DNA from: an uncultured Anaerobiospirillum sp.
GTDB lineage: Bacteria > Pseudomonadota > Gammaproteobacteria > Enterobacterales > Succinivibrionaceae
Length of the DNA: 56,727 nt
Assembly: GCA_944389785.1 (NCBI GenBank)
Contig: CALXNP010000002.1
Span: 1-56,727 of the forward strand
Reading direction: 5' to 3'
Positions 9,261 to 17,595 of the stretch are shown piece after piece. Both the position numbers and the translations under genes were made by a program. The notes below the pieces were generated by a model that was not told where the DNA came from, did not search any database, and saw nothing but the letters and a program-made list of their open reading frames with translations. Position 1 is the stretch's first letter, and each line of letters starts with the position of its first letter.

Positions 9261-10697
9261 ATGGGAAACTTGTTATCACGTTTAAAGAGTATTAATATTC
9301 AAGATAGTTTTGCTAGTAAACCTCAAGTTTCTGGCACGCTTACACGTGTAGCAGGTTTAACCATGGAAGCTAAAGGTTTAAAAGTTGCTGTAGGTGATAG
9401 ATGTCGTATTGATACTAAAGATGGACCTATGGATGCAGAAGTTGTAGGTTTTAATAATGATCTTATTTATCTAATGCCGACAGATGAGCTTAAAAGTGTT
9501 ACACCAAATGCTAGTGTTCATCCTATTTCATCACGTGCTGATTTTCCTTATGGCTCTCATTTATTAGGTCGAGTTATTGACGGTTTAGGTAATCCTCTAG
9601 ATGGTCTTGGACCAATTACTTCAAAAACAGCTACTTGTTATGTACCATCAAGAATTAATCCTATGTCACGCCGTCCTGTAAAGCAGCCTCTTGATGTAGG
9701 TATTAGAGCTATTAATTCTTTACTTACTGTAGGACAAGGGCAACGTATGGGTCTATTTGCAGGCTCTGGTGTTGGTAAGTCTGTATTATTAGGTATGATG
9801 ACAAGAGGTACTACTGCTGATATTGTTGTAGTCGGTCTTGTAGGTGAGCGTGGACGTGAGGTTAAAGAGTTTATTGAAGAAATTTTAGGTGAAGAGGGTA
9901 GAGCTCGTTCTATTGTTGTTGCCGCCCCTGCTGATACTTCTCCTTTAATGCGTTTAAAGGCTTGTGAAACAACTTTATCTTTAGCTGAGTATTTTAGAGA
10001 TCAAGGTTATAACGTGTTATTGCTTGTTGATTCTTTAACTCGTTATGCTATGGCTCAGCGTGAAATTGCACTTGCCATTGGTGAACCTCCAGCTACTAAA
10101 GGTTATCCGCCTTCAGTATTTGCAAAGCTTCCAGCTTTAGTTGAAAGAGCTGGTAATGGTGGTCCAGATCAAGGTTCAATTACTGCATTTTTTACAGTAC
10201 TAGTTGAGGGTGATGATCTTCAAGATCCTATAGCAGACTCAGCTCGTGCTATTTTAGATGGACATATTGTATTATCACGTGAGCTTGCTGACTCAGGTCA
10301 TTATCCTGCTATTGATGTAGAGAAGTCTGTATCGCGTGTTATGCCAGCTGTTGTTTCAGATGAACATATGACTATGGCAAGAACTATACGTCAATGTATG
10401 GCTCAATATACTCAAAGTAAAGAGTTAATCTCAATTGGTGCTTATGTTAGAGGCTCTGACCCAAAAATTGATCAAGCTATTATGATTCATCCTCATATAG
10501 ATGCCTTTACACAACAAAAAATGAAAGAGATAGTACCATTTGCAAAATCATTAGAAGGTCTTAAAGATTTGTCTATGATTTTAATTAGGGATGCTCAAGA
10601 TAGAGTTGCTCGTATGCAAGGTGGACAAATGCAAGGTCAGCCTCAGCAAGGTGCACCTAAAGCTGCTAGTATCTCATTTAACAGACAATCTCAATAA
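9261..10697 (+). CDS. fliI: flagellum-specific ATP synthase FliI
   Basis: FliI is the F1-beta-like ATPase of the flagellar type III export apparatus. Walker A GSGVGKS lies at 168-174, a GERGREVKEFIEE motif at about 195-207, and Walker B VLLLVDSLTRYAMAQRE at about 250-266. At 478 residues it is slightly longer than the usual 440-460, owing to a Gln/Gly/Met-rich C-terminal tail (GGQMQGQPQQG). It sits in the expected order after fliH. Confidence 0.96.
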   Translation: MGNLLSRLKSINIQDSFASKPQVSGTLTRVAGLTMEAKGLKVAVGDRCRIDTKDGPMDAEVVGFNNDLIYLMPTDELKSVTPNASVHPISSRADFPYGSHLLGRVIDGLGNPLDGLGPITSKTATCYVPSRINPMSRRPVKQPLDVGIRAINSLLTVGQGQRMGLFAGSGVGKSVLLGMMTRGTTADIVVVGLVGERGREVKEFIEEILGEEGRARSIVVAAPADTSPLMRLKACETTLSLAEYFRDQGYNVLLLVDSLTRYAMAQREIALAIGEPPATKGYPPSVFAKLPALVERAGNGGPDQGSITAFFTVLVEGDDLQDPIADSARAILDGHIVLSRELADSGHYPAIDVEKSVSRVMPAVVSDEHMTMARTIRQCMAQYTQSKELISIGAYVRGSDPKIDQAIMIHPHIDAFTQQKMKEIVPFAKSLEGLKDLSMILIRDAQDRVARMQGGQMQGQPQQGAPKAASISFNRQSQ

Positions 10698-10705
10698 GCT
10701 AAGCT

Positions 10706-11155
10706 ATGGCTAATGATAAATCTTTACTCTTAGTTTTAGATTTAAGACGCAAAGAAGAGAATAAAGCTTTAGAGATTTTTGCACAAGCACAGCAGAAAAT
10801 TGCTTACTATAAAGAACAGATCGCAAAAATTATAGAGTATAGACAAAGTTATATAGATGAAATTGAGCAAAAAGCAGCTTCAGGTTTTGCTGCTTCTGAT
10901 TATATTGCTTATCAGGCGTTTTTAGAAAAGCTTGATAATATTATAGAAAAACAACAACGTGATTTACAACTATTAGAGCAAGATGCTCTAATGAAGCAAA
11001 GATTATATTTTGATAAGCAAAAAAGACGTAAGATTATTGAAAGTTTACTAGAAAAACATCGTTTAGAAAGAATAAAACAAGAAAACATTAGAGAGCAAAA
11101 ACTATTAGATGAATTTGTTGTTGCTCAAGTTCATAGAAAAAATAATGCACATTAA
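10706..11155 (+). CDS. fliJ: flagellar export chaperone FliJ
   Basis: A 149-residue, almost wholly alpha-helical, charged coiled-coil protein directly after fliI. Size, composition and position match FliJ, the central stalk-like export component that sits in the FliI hexamer. Primary sequence is poorly conserved in this family, so the call leans on position. No fliK follows; the operon stops here. Confidence 0.85.
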   Translation: MANDKSLLLVLDLRRKEENKALEIFAQAQQKIAYYKEQIAKIIEYRQSYIDEIEQKAASGFAASDYIAYQAFLEKLDNIIEKQQRDLQLLEQDALMKQRLYFDKQKRRKIIESLLEKHRLERIKQENIREQKLLDEFVVAQVHRKNNAH

Positions 11156-11266
11156 TAATTACAGACAATTTATTTTATTCTTTTACAAAGAAATTTTAAT
11201 TGTATTGATAGGATTAAAAAGAATTTCTAAATTAAGTAATTATAGAAATGAATTTTATTTTTTGAT

Positions 11267-11282
11267 AGCTTATGAAAGCTAG
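11267..11282 (-). terminator. hairpin just downstream of tRNA-Leu
   Basis: TAGCTT-ATGA-AAGCTA lies 3 bases beyond the tRNA CCA end (minus-strand direction). There is no U-tract, so it may be a processing or weak termination signal. Confidence 0.3.
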
Positions 11283-11284
11283 TG

Positions 11285-11367
11285 TGGTGCTCTGGGCGGG
11301 AATCGAACCCGCACTCTCGCGAACTACCCCCTCAAAGTAGCGTGTCTACCAATTCCACCACCAGAGC
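11285..11367 (-). tRNA. tRNA-Leu (anticodon GAG)
   Basis: On the minus strand the acceptor arm GCTCTGG pairs with CCAGAGC, followed by A and an encoded CCA. The D-arm GGTGGAATTGGTAGACAC is typical of tRNA-Leu. The anticodon stem CTACT/GGTAG encloses loop TTGAGGG, giving GAG. A short variable arm (GTTCGCGAGAGT region) and the T-arm GCGGGTTCGAATCCCGC follow. Length is 83 with CCA. Confidence 0.95.
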
Positions 11368-11381
11368 ATAAATTTGCAAAT

Positions 11382-11409
11382 ATAATATCAAATTTTTATT
11401 TTTTGTAAA
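11382..11409 (-). promoter_or_regulatory. promoter of tRNA-Leu
   Basis: Read on the minus strand, TTTACA (plus 11404-11409) and TATTAT (plus 11382-11387) are separated by 16 bases. The -10 lies 14 bases upstream of the mature tRNA end. This is a reasonable sigma-70 promoter. Confidence 0.55.
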
Positions 11410-11428
11410 GACTTATACTAAAAAAAAA

Positions 11429-11651
11429 TTACGGCAAACCGACCATATCGACTGGATCACATTTTTAGGACTGATAGAAATTGATTTTCAATAAGCAGTT
11501 TTTTATTAAAAATTAGATATATCGCTATATTTATTTGAAATAAATATAATAAATTGAATTAACTTTTTAAAACAAAATAATACCAAAGAAGTATATCTTA
11601 TATTAAGTTAGTAAAAACTGTGATCAAGTCATGATGATCGGTCTGCCTTAA
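11429..11651. mobile_element. MITE-like element with imperfect terminal inverted repeats
   Basis: The left end (11429-11468) and the reverse complement of the right end (11612-11651) align without gaps over about 40 bases, with roughly three quarters identity. The shared core is GGCA-ACCGA-CAT---GACT-GATCAC. Both ends abut A-runs. The roughly 140-bp interior is AT-rich and non-coding. The layout fits a non-autonomous relic of an insertion sequence; the TGGATCAC-rich ends are reminiscent of IS21-type termini, but I cannot assign the family. No clear target duplication is visible. Confidence 0.6.
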
Positions 11652-11687
11652 AAAAAATGTATAAATCACTATAATGAAACTTTATAT

Positions 11688-11724
11688 AAAAAATCTATAG
11701 GCTCTTATATTAGCCTATAGATTT
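11688..11724 (-). terminator. rho-independent terminator after slt
   Basis: AAATCTATAGGCT (11691-11703) pairs with AGCCTATAGATTT (11712-11724). On the minus strand the stem is followed by a T-rich stretch. It lies just after the slt stop. Confidence 0.8.
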
Positions 11725-11729
11725 ATATT

Positions 11730-13757
11730 TTAGTATTTATATTTAAATTCTTGTGTTGTAAGTAATGGTTTTTCTTTATTATTAATAAGCTTATAGTAAA
11801 TGGCATCATACAAAATAACATTTTGTACATATTGCCTTGTTTCTTTAAATGGAATATTTTCTACATATTGAGCTACATCTCGAGTTTTACCATCTTTAGA
11901 AGCCCAATTTATAGCTCGGCCTGGTCCTGCATTATAACCTACAGCTACTAATACTCTATTATTATCAAATTTGTCCATTAAATATCTTAAATAAGCTGTA
12001 CCTAAAAATACATTTAACTTAGGATCGACAAGATCTCTGCTATTTTTATATTTAGCTTTATGCTTTCGTGCCATTTGTTTTGCTGTACCTGGCATTAGCT
12101 GCATAAGACCTACAGCACCAGCGTGAGATTTGATTGAGGCATTGAGCATACTTTCTTGACGTGAAATTCCATAGATAAATGATAGAGGAATATCAAACTC
12201 TTTTGAGTTTAATTGGTAGACATCCTCATAAGCAATAGGGAAGCGATAATCAAGATAATCCCAACGTTTTGAACTTATAACAGTATCAATGGCTAAGTTA
12301 AATTTATTATTATCCAAAGCCCATTGTGCCATTAGTAAAGCTTCATCATGGGTCCCATATTTAGCTACTTCACGCCATTCATAGATAGAATTATTATCAC
12401 CTAAAGCTTCAAGCTCAAAATATCTTAAGCTAGCTTTTGATTTATAGATACCTTGAGGGAATTTTAACCCTTTTTTTAGCTTAATATGATTATAGCTCAT
12501 AGGATAACCAATGCTTTGAGCTGCTAAAAAGCCATAAAAGCTTCTATCTTTAGCTAATTTAATAAAAAGTTCATTAGCATTTTGTATTTGACCAAGTTCT
12601 TTTTGAGCTCTTGCTTTAAAATAACGCCAATTAACTTGATTTTTCTCATAGCTGCTTAAATTATCTATCAGTACATCAACTACCTTCCATTGTGAATGGT
12701 ATATAGCTCTTCTTAATCTTTGAGTCTGAATATATTCACTCCAAGCTATAACAGGTAAATTATCATCAATCCACTTAATATCTTCTAAACTAGCATTTCT
12801 GTCTAATAAATTTTTTGCTATGATTTGGTATATATCAATAGTTTCAACATCACTTGGTTTATAGCGTTTTATAAAATCATCTAATAAAGTTACAGCTTTT
12901 TTAGTATCAGTGTTGGCAAGACGTTTAAAAACTAATACTGCGACTCTAGTATTTGATGGGTTGTTATTTTTTATTACTTCAAAAAGATTTTGAGGCTCCT
13001 CATATAAAGCCATGTAAGCAATAGCTCTTTGTTTTAGTTTTTCATTTTGTAAACTATTAACTATACTTAATAAGCTACTTTTATAATCCTTTTCTATATA
13101 GGCTTTCTCTATTTTCTTTATCTTTAATGCATCTGTTATATAACCATTAGTTTCAAGTAGGCCCATTAGACCATTACAATCTTGAGGTTTACTATTTAAA
13201 GATAAATATAAAGATGTTGCAAATGACACAGCCTCTGTACTAGCTTTGTTTATATGCCAATTAGCCTCATAAAAACGACACATTAGTGCTTTTTGTCTAA
13301 AATTTAAATTATTAGTATTGTTAAAAGGTTTTTTATCTAAAATAGCAGCAATTTTTTTAAAATCATTTTGTTTAGCAAAATAATTTATATATCTTTGTTT
13401 TAATAATGCACCTAGTTCGTGATGTTTTTGATCTTTAATAAACTTCATGCCATCTTTAAAAGTTTCATTACTAATATTACGAGATAGATAGTAATAATCT
13501 AACCAAATATTAAGAGGGTAGTCTTTTAAATAGGTATTTTTTATTCTAGAAGCTTCCATTAAACGTCCATCTAGAATTGCATCTTTAGCTTTTATATATT
13601 GTTCTCTTTGTTGAGTTACTTTATCTTTAGCTGTTTGATAGGATATTTTTTTTGTTTGTACAAGATAATTTATGTAGACATCATTATAAGCAAATGTACT
13701 TGCACTATAGAGTAATGTTACTCCTATTGATATTTTAAAGAATTTAAATATATTCAT
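11730..13757 (-). CDS. slt: soluble lytic murein transglycosylase
   Basis: Slt cleaves the MurNAc-GlcNAc bond of peptidoglycan in the periplasm, forming 1,6-anhydro ends. Residues 1-23 form a signal peptide (hydrophobic core, then STFA-YN). The long middle part is the helical superhelix (U and L domains). The C-terminal catalytic domain has GISRQE with catalytic Glu535, HAGAVGLMQLMPGTA (about 545-559), and GTAYLRYLM and VGYNAGPGRA (about 606-615). At 675 residues it is slightly longer than E. coli Slt70. It lies between two flagellar blocks; a role in making room for the rod is possible but unproven. Confidence 0.94.
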   Translation of the reverse strand: MNIFKFFKISIGVTLLYSASTFAYNDVYINYLVQTKKISYQTAKDKVTQQREQYIKAKDAILDGRLMEASRIKNTYLKDYPLNIWLDYYYLSRNISNETFKDGMKFIKDQKHHELGALLKQRYINYFAKQNDFKKIAAILDKKPFNNTNNLNFRQKALMCRFYEANWHINKASTEAVSFATSLYLSLNSKPQDCNGLMGLLETNGYITDALKIKKIEKAYIEKDYKSSLLSIVNSLQNEKLKQRAIAYMALYEEPQNLFEVIKNNNPSNTRVAVLVFKRLANTDTKKAVTLLDDFIKRYKPSDVETIDIYQIIAKNLLDRNASLEDIKWIDDNLPVIAWSEYIQTQRLRRAIYHSQWKVVDVLIDNLSSYEKNQVNWRYFKARAQKELGQIQNANELFIKLAKDRSFYGFLAAQSIGYPMSYNHIKLKKGLKFPQGIYKSKASLRYFELEALGDNNSIYEWREVAKYGTHDEALLMAQWALDNNKFNLAIDTVISSKRWDYLDYRFPIAYEDVYQLNSKEFDIPLSFIYGISRQESMLNASIKSHAGAVGLMQLMPGTAKQMARKHKAKYKNSRDLVDPKLNVFLGTAYLRYLMDKFDNNRVLVAVGYNAGPGRAINWASKDGKTRDVAQYVENIPFKETRQYVQNVILYDAIYYKLINNKEKPLLTTQEFKYKY

Positions 13758-14246
13758 GGTGTTTTGATAGTATTTGATTAGTGAGTAAAAGAAACACTTT
13801 GTTAAATTTTAAAATTTAACAAAAGTTTTTAGTACAGTAAGTTTTTTATATCTTATAAATCTTACTAAAAAGTTTTTTGTACCGGCTAGAACATAGTCGT
13901 TATAAAAAATTTCTTTTATAAGAATATTTTTTAATTGCTGTTTAGGTTAGCATTGAATATCTATAAAATCAAGATAGAGCTTTTATAATTTTAAGATTGT
14001 GCATTAATGCTTTACATCTTTATTTAGCTTACATTTTTAGTTAAAACTATCAGTGTTAGATTATAGTGATTATTTTTTATTGTTAATTATTTATAGTATT
14101 TGATTTGTGCATTTAGATTATTGAAATAAGTTTTGCCATATATAACGGCAAAAGCTGTTAAGTTTTCTTTTTATAACTTGATTGGTAAGCTGATATATTA
14201 TAAATAACTAATTGAAAATAATATTAAAAATATTTTTTAGAAAAAA
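13758..14246. other. non-coding region between slt and flgD
   Basis: No gene is seen. It contains the 26-bp perfect palindrome at 13798-13823 (listed separately) and then AT-rich DNA. Together with the flgD promoter and leader, this forms a 645-bp gap between divergent genes. Confidence 0.6.
13798..13823. repeat. perfect 26-bp palindrome upstream of slt
   Basis: TTTGTTAAATTTT is followed at once by its exact reverse complement AAAATTTAACAAA, with no loop. It begins 41 bases upstream of the slt start, in the promoter zone. It could be an operator or a cruciform-forming site. Confidence 0.6.
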
Positions 14247-14262
14247 TGGCATGTATCTTGAA
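14247..14262 (+). promoter_or_regulatory. sigma-54-type promoter of flgD
   Basis: TGGCATGTATCTTGAA matches the RpoN consensus TGGCACG-N4-TTGCW at all fixed positions except C6 to T and C15 to A, with correct -24/-12 spacing. A transcript would start near 14272 and leave a leader of about 130 nt. Sigma-54 control of middle flagellar genes is usual in polar-flagellated gammaproteobacteria. Confidence 0.7.
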
Positions 14263-14402
14263 TATATGAAAGCGTGGTTAGTTTGAAGATTTGGATAAAG
14301 ATGGTAGTCCAAAACTAAAAAGCCCGAATAAAAAATAAGAGGCAAAACTAATTTAAGAGAGAAAAAGCTTCCATCTTTTCTATAATCTAGGAGGAATTTA
14401 AA

Positions 14403-15131
14403 ATGGCAGTTGATTATACAAGTAGTGTAGGAAACTCTTCTTATACTAATGAATATAGTGCATCAATAAGAGAAGCTACTTCAACTGCGTCTAAAAGTGG
14501 TAACACTTTAACACAGGCTGACTTCTTGAACTTGTTAACAACTCAGCTTGCTCAACAAGATCCAACACAGCCATTTGATAATAATCAAATGATTACTACC
14601 ATGTCACAACTGTCAATGGTTGAGAATTTAACCACTATTAACAGTAATATGCAGGGTGTTATTGATGCAGTGACATCAAACTCAGCTCTTACTGCGTCAA
14701 CCTTAGTTGGTCGTTCTGTATTAGTTGATACTAATAAAGGTTACTTTGATGGTAAAAATCCTGTTTACTGTCAATTTGATGCAGGTGAGGGTGCATCTAA
14801 TATTAAGGTTGTAATTAAAGATCAAAATGGTACTGTAATTTCAGAGTCAGATGCAATCGCAGGTGATGGCAAAATGCAATTTGCTTGGGATGGTGTTAAG
14901 AGTTTCACTGAAAAAGATGACGGTACAATTGAAGATGTAGAGTTCTATGATCCAGGCAAGTATACTATTGAGGTTGTAGGTGAGGTTAATGGTCAAGCTA
15001 CTAGTTTACCAGTACAAATGTACGGTGTAGTAGGTTCTGTAACCTTAGGTCCAACTATGGATACTACTATGTTGAACTTAATAGGATATGGCGAGCTTGC
15101 TCTAAGCAAGGTAGAACAAATCTCTATCTAA
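14403..15131 (+). CDS. flgD: flagellar hook assembly protein FlgD (hook cap)
   Basis: FlgD caps the growing hook and is discarded afterwards. The conserved N-terminal TQADFLNLLTTQLAQQDPTQPFDNNQMITTMSQLSMVE lies at about residues 37-75. It is followed by the FlgD Ig/tudor part with FAWDG (about 161-165) and a GKYTIEV strand. Length 242 is normal. A strong RBS, AGGAGG, precedes ATG 14403. A hairpin follows it, and flgE, usually next, is absent. Confidence 0.95.
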   Translation: MAVDYTSSVGNSSYTNEYSASIREATSTASKSGNTLTQADFLNLLTTQLAQQDPTQPFDNNQMITTMSQLSMVENLTTINSNMQGVIDAVTSNSALTASTLVGRSVLVDTNKGYFDGKNPVYCQFDAGEGASNIKVVIKDQNGTVISESDAIAGDGKMQFAWDGVKSFTEKDDGTIEDVEFYDPGKYTIEVVGEVNGQATSLPVQMYGVVGSVTLGPTMDTTMLNLIGYGELALSKVEQISI

Positions 15132-15142
15132 TCTTTATCATA

Positions 15143-15176
15143 ATATATAAGATAAGTGCCACCTTATCTTATATAT
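15143..15176 (+). terminator. strong hairpin after flgD
   Basis: ATATATAAGATAA (15143-15155) is perfectly complementary to TTATCTTATATAT (15164-15176) with an 8-base loop. There is no T-run. A second small hairpin, ATTTGCC/GGCAAAT, follows at 15189-15207. Confidence 0.6.
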
Positions 15177-15255
15177 GTCAAAAAAAGTATTTGCCTCTGT
15201 GGCAAATATTGCCAATTTGTTAATTTTTATTTTAATATCAACATCTTATAATCCT

Positions 15256-15271
15256 TGGCATATTAATTGCT
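15256..15271 (+). promoter_or_regulatory. sigma-54 promoter of flgFGHI
   Basis: TGGCATATTAATTGCT has the invariant GG and GC with correct spacing; it differs from TGGCACG-N4-TTGCW only at the non-invariant C6 and G7. It ends 42 bases upstream of flgF, placing the start of transcription near 15283. Confidence 0.85.
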
Positions 15272-15313
15272 CTTTACCCATTATAACTTGTGTCTTAGTA
15301 CAGGGAGTAATTA

Positions 15314-16060
15314 ATGGATAATTTGTTATGGGTTGCAATGTCAGGAGCTAAGGAGAATTTTCATTCTCTAGCTGTACGCTCAAACAATTTAGCAAATGCA
15401 AATACTGTTGGTTTTAAAGCAGATTTTGAAAATAGCCGTGCTATGTCAATTTTTGCAAATGCATATCCTACACGTGCCTTTGCTATGACTGAAAGACCAG
15501 GCTACAATATGGAAGGTGGTGCTATGCAGACTACCTCACGTGCTTTAGATATAGCTATACAAGGTGAGGGTATGTTAGCAGTAAGTGATGCTCAAGGTGG
15601 CGAAGCTTATACTCGTTTTGGTAGCTTAGAACTTGGTTCTGATGGTGTATTAAGAACTACAAATGGTCATGATGTACTAGATGAAGATGGTACACAAATA
15701 GTTTTACCTATACCGCTTGAGGGAGTAACTATTTCTCCTGATGGTATGATTTCAGCCCGTCCTTTAGGTGCTGATGCTAATGTTATAGAAGAATTTGTAA
15801 GAATTAAATTAGTTCGTCCTGATATTAAGACCATTGAAAAAGGCTATGATGGACTATTTAGAGATAGGAGTGGTACTGCTTTGCAAGCTGATGCTACAGT
15901 ACGTGTACAAAATGGCATGCTTGAGACTTCTAATGTAAATCCTGTCGAAGAACTGACATCTTTAATTCGTATTCAAAGACAATATGATACTCAAGTTAAG
16001 ATGATGGAAACAGCCAATACAATGGATCAATCACAGGATAGACTACTAAGCTTTGATTAG
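15314..16060 (+). CDS. flgF: flagellar basal-body rod protein FlgF
   Basis: FlgF is a rod subunit next to FlgG. The N-terminal rod signature is MDNLLWVAMSGAKENFHSLAVRSNNLANANTVGFKADF. The C-terminal helix VNPVEELTSLIRIQRQYDTQVKMMETA is typical of axial proteins. At 248 residues, length is normal. It is 16 bases from flgG and is the first gene behind the sigma-54 promoter. Confidence 0.95.
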   Translation: MDNLLWVAMSGAKENFHSLAVRSNNLANANTVGFKADFENSRAMSIFANAYPTRAFAMTERPGYNMEGGAMQTTSRALDIAIQGEGMLAVSDAQGGEAYTRFGSLELGSDGVLRTTNGHDVLDEDGTQIVLPIPLEGVTISPDGMISARPLGADANVIEEFVRIKLVRPDIKTIEKGYDGLFRDRSGTALQADATVRVQNGMLETSNVNPVEELTSLIRIQRQYDTQVKMMETANTMDQSQDRLLSFD

Positions 16061-16076
16061 CCAAAGGAGATAAAAA

Positions 16077-16865
16077 ATGATACCAGCTTTATGGATTAGT
16101 AAGACAGGTTTAGATGCACAACAAACTAATATTTCAGTGACATCTAATAACCTCGCCAATGCTTCTACCATTGGCTATAAAAAAAGTAGAGCCATTTTTG
16201 AAGACTTATTATATCAAAAGGTTAATCAACCAGGTGGCAGATCAACAGCTGATAGCTTTTTACCTGCAGGTTTAATGGTTGGTGCTGGTTCTAAAGTTGT
16301 TGCAACTCAAAAAGATCACTCTCAAGGTGATGTATCAACTACAGATAATAGTTTTGATTTAATGATTCAAGGCAGAGGCTTTTTTGAAATTTTATTGCCA
16401 GATGGTACTACAGCTTATACTCGTAATGGACAATTTACCAAAAATGAAGAAGGTACTATTGTAACTACAGGTGAAGGTTATCCTTTATTGCCTGAGATTC
16501 AAATACCTGAAAATGCTGTAAGTATGACAGTAAGTCAAGATGGTCAAGTTTCTGTACAAATTGCAAATGATCCAAATGCTCAAGATTTAGGTCAAATTAC
16601 CGTCACAGATTTTATTAATCCATCAGGTTTAGAACCTATTGGTATGAATTTGTATCTTGAGACTACAGCTTCAGGTGCTCCACAACAAGGTGTTGGTGGT
16701 CAAGATGGTATGGGTTACATTCGTCAAGGCATGCTTGAGACTGCAAACGTTAAAGTAACTGAAGAGTTAGTTAATTTAATTGAAGCTCAAAGAGTTTATG
16801 AAATGAACTCTAAAGTTTTAACTAAAGTTGATGAAATGATGGGTACTTTAATTTCTTCGGTTTAA
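16077..16865 (+). CDS. flgG: flagellar distal rod protein FlgG
   Basis: FlgG forms the distal rod passing through the P and L rings. MIPALWISKTGLDAQQTNISVTSNNLANASTIGYKKSRAIFEDLLYQ is the canonical N-terminus. ANVKVTEELVNLIEAQRVYEMNSKVL is the canonical C-terminal coiled coil. Length 262 equals the usual size. AAGGAGAT lies upstream of ATG 16077. Confidence 0.97.
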   Translation: MIPALWISKTGLDAQQTNISVTSNNLANASTIGYKKSRAIFEDLLYQKVNQPGGRSTADSFLPAGLMVGAGSKVVATQKDHSQGDVSTTDNSFDLMIQGRGFFEILLPDGTTAYTRNGQFTKNEEGTIVTTGEGYPLLPEIQIPENAVSMTVSQDGQVSVQIANDPNAQDLGQITVTDFINPSGLEPIGMNLYLETTASGAPQQGVGGQDGMGYIRQGMLETANVKVTEELVNLIEAQRVYEMNSKVLTKVDEMMGTLISSV

Positions 16866-16887
16866 TGCTAAAGGCAAGGGGTAGGGT

Positions 16888-17577
16888 ATGAAGAAAATAT
16901 TGATTACAACAGCTATAGCTAGTGCTTTAGTTATGCAAGGTTGTGCTTTAGATACTTTTGATCCAAAGCCAGATGATCCTGCATATGCTCCAGCATTGCC
17001 TGAAGAAGATATTGTTAATGCTGTACCTACAGGTAGCTTATTTAATCCATATTCAACTAATAATGGTTTATATACTGATACTAAGGCTCACAAAGTGGGT
17101 GATCTTATTTCAGTACAATTAGATGAAGCTACAGCAGCCTCTAAAAATGCGGCAACTACACTTGATAAAACTAATAGCATGAATCTTGGAGGTATAACTT
17201 TCTCTGGCAGACCAATCTCTGCTTTTGGTTATACACCAACAATAGGCATGAACAATAGCTCTGCTTTTGATGGAGCTTCTGATGCTAGTCAGTCAAATAG
17301 CTTAAGAGGTAATATCTCTGTTTCTGTTGTCAAGGTTTTGGCTAATGGTAACTTAGTAGTACAGGGCGAAAAGTGGCTCATGCTAAATAATGGTCAAGAG
17401 TATGTGCGTGTAACAGGCATTGTAAGATCAGAAGATGTAAATTCTGACAATACAGTCTCCTCACAAAGAATTGCTAATGCTAGAATACAATATGGTGGCA
17501 CTGGTGATTTTGCAAGTACTCAAGAGCGTGGTTGGTTGTCTAGATTCTTCAATAGTGCCTTTAATATATTCTTCTAA
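16888..17577 (+). CDS. flgH: flagellar L-ring lipoprotein FlgH
   Basis: FlgH forms the outer-membrane L ring. A lipoprotein signal peptide (residues 1-19) ends in the lipobox LVMQGC, with Cys19 as lipidation site. The body has GSLFNP (about 49-54), HKVGDLISVQLDEATAASKNA (about 68-88) and GNLVVQGEKWLMLNNGQEYVRVTGIVR (about 151-177), all FlgH hallmarks. It is the third gene of flgFGHI. Confidence 0.95.
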   Translation: MKKILITTAIASALVMQGCALDTFDPKPDDPAYAPALPEEDIVNAVPTGSLFNPYSTNNGLYTDTKAHKVGDLISVQLDEATAASKNAATTLDKTNSMNLGGITFSGRPISAFGYTPTIGMNNSSAFDGASDASQSNSLRGNISVSVVKVLANGNLVVQGEKWLMLNNGQEYVRVTGIVRSEDVNSDNTVSSQRIANARIQYGGTGDFASTQERGWLSRFFNSAFNIFF

Positions 17578-17595
17578 TATAAGGAGACAATTAAG

